This document shows positions 4,832 to 5,068 of a stretch of 5,068 nt of DNA, in pieces. Within the stretch, counting starts at the first letter, position 1; every line of letters begins with the position of its first letter. This DNA comes from Flavobacteriaceae bacterium (GTDB taxonomy: Bacteria; Bacteroidota; Bacteroidia; Flavobacteriales; Flavobacteriaceae): assembly GCA_030694835.1 (NCBI GenBank), contig JAUYUF010000240.1, forward strand, positions 1 through 5,068, read 5' to 3'. The notes below the pieces were generated by a model that was not told the DNA's origin, ran no database searches, and worked only from the letters and a program-made list of their open reading frames with translations. The position numbers and the translations under genes were made by a program.

Positions 4832-5068
4832 CCTTTTTCCGCGTGTAATATACCGCCCTCTGCCTGGAATTGGTTATTGGAAGAAACTGAAAATCCTATG
4901 TTTTTTAGATATTCCGCTATAATCTTGCCATCCGCTAAACTATGATGCTCCAGTATTATTTTATCTGTTCGTTCTAAAGCATCGAGCGAATCCTTGTTCA
5001 GCAGAATCGGTTTTTCTTCCAGTTCACAATCCATCTTCAATACATCACAATGTGTGATTTTATTTTCA
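4828..5068 (-). CDS. FkbM-family methyltransferase, C-terminal end (cut by window edge)
   Basis: The frame is open to the right edge, so only the last 79 residues or so are visible. A TTG at 5040 is an internal codon, not the start: the frame continues upstream as ENKITHCDV. The CDVLKMDCE segment is the FkbM signature, in which the Asp and Glu after the hydrophobic strand lie near the active site. It is followed by the ILLN turn, the strand DKIILEHH and the helix-strand KIIAEYLKNIGFSV, and it ends with GGILHAEKG, all in family order. After DCE the usual Gly-Ala/Ser-Glu is replaced by Leu-Glu-Glu. FkbM enzymes O-methylate sugars and natural products using S-adenosylmethionine. The stop overlaps the next gene's GTG by 4 bp (GTGA), which marks this as the upstream gene of the operon. 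Confidence 0.82.
   Translation of the reverse strand, partial: ENKITHCDVLKMDCELEEKPILLNKDSLDALERTDKIILEHHSLADGKIIAEYLKNIGFSVSSNNQFQAEGGILHAEKG

Noticed and set aside
3358..4922. Several plus-strand frames of 70-88 codons
   Set aside because: All lie antisense to genes with clear family motifs and show no motif of their own.

Overview
The window is dominated by a compact type V CRISPR locus, read leftwards, next to the end of a tightly packed surface-glycan operon that is also read leftwards. I infer an archaeal host: TATA-like boxes sit at the right distance upstream of the transcripts, there is a tiny AbrB/SpoVT-type regulator with no clear Shine-Dalgarno site, Shine-Dalgarno-like sequences elsewhere are of the GAGGTG/GGAGAG kind, and miniature Cas12f effectors are well known from archaea. 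The species cannot be named from the sequence.

Left part (1-2112), CRISPR locus on the minus strand. Positions 1-247 hold the end of a CRISPR array: three full 37-bp repeats, one repeat cut by the window edge, and three 37-bp spacers. Its probable leader and promoter lie at 248-320. Next is a Cas12f-like miniature effector (start at 1939) with an N-terminal zinc finger, a RuvC-like domain and a C-terminal zinc ribbon. One in-frame TAA at 680-682 splits it into a 419-residue part and a 109-residue part. The three positions where active Cas12f enzymes carry Asp, Glu and Asp read Phe, Asp and Leu, so the protein is probably nuclease-dead. Between a strong TATA-like box (2131-2140) and the effector start lies a structured non-coding stretch with several perfect hairpins. 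It ends in a two-part anti-repeat complementary to the CRISPR repeat. I read this as a tracrRNA embedded in the 5' leader of the effector mRNA, with its anti-repeat overlapping the ribosome-binding site.

Middle (2113-2460). A small AbrB-type DNA-binding protein is transcribed rightwards, divergent from the tracrRNA/effector unit, so their promoters share about 100 bp.

Right part (2461-5068), minus strand. The order of transcription is: the end of a FkbM-family methyltransferase (cut by the window edge), a 344-residue protein with a nucleotidyltransferase-like motif, a Methyltransf_24-type methyltransferase, a Methyltransf_11-type methyltransferase, and a 57-residue coiled-coil protein. The first four genes overlap by 4, 8 and 11 bp and the last follows after 8 bp. 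This looks like one operon for building and methylating a surface polysaccharide or glycan.

Working model (inference): the CRISPR unit is an RNA-guided DNA-binding system that silences rather than cuts. It has its own tracrRNA, possible crRNA feedback on effector translation, and a divergent regulator. The TAA shows that the effector is either newly disrupted, expressed as two pieces, or affected by a sequence error. No cas1, cas2 or other adaptation gene is present in the window.
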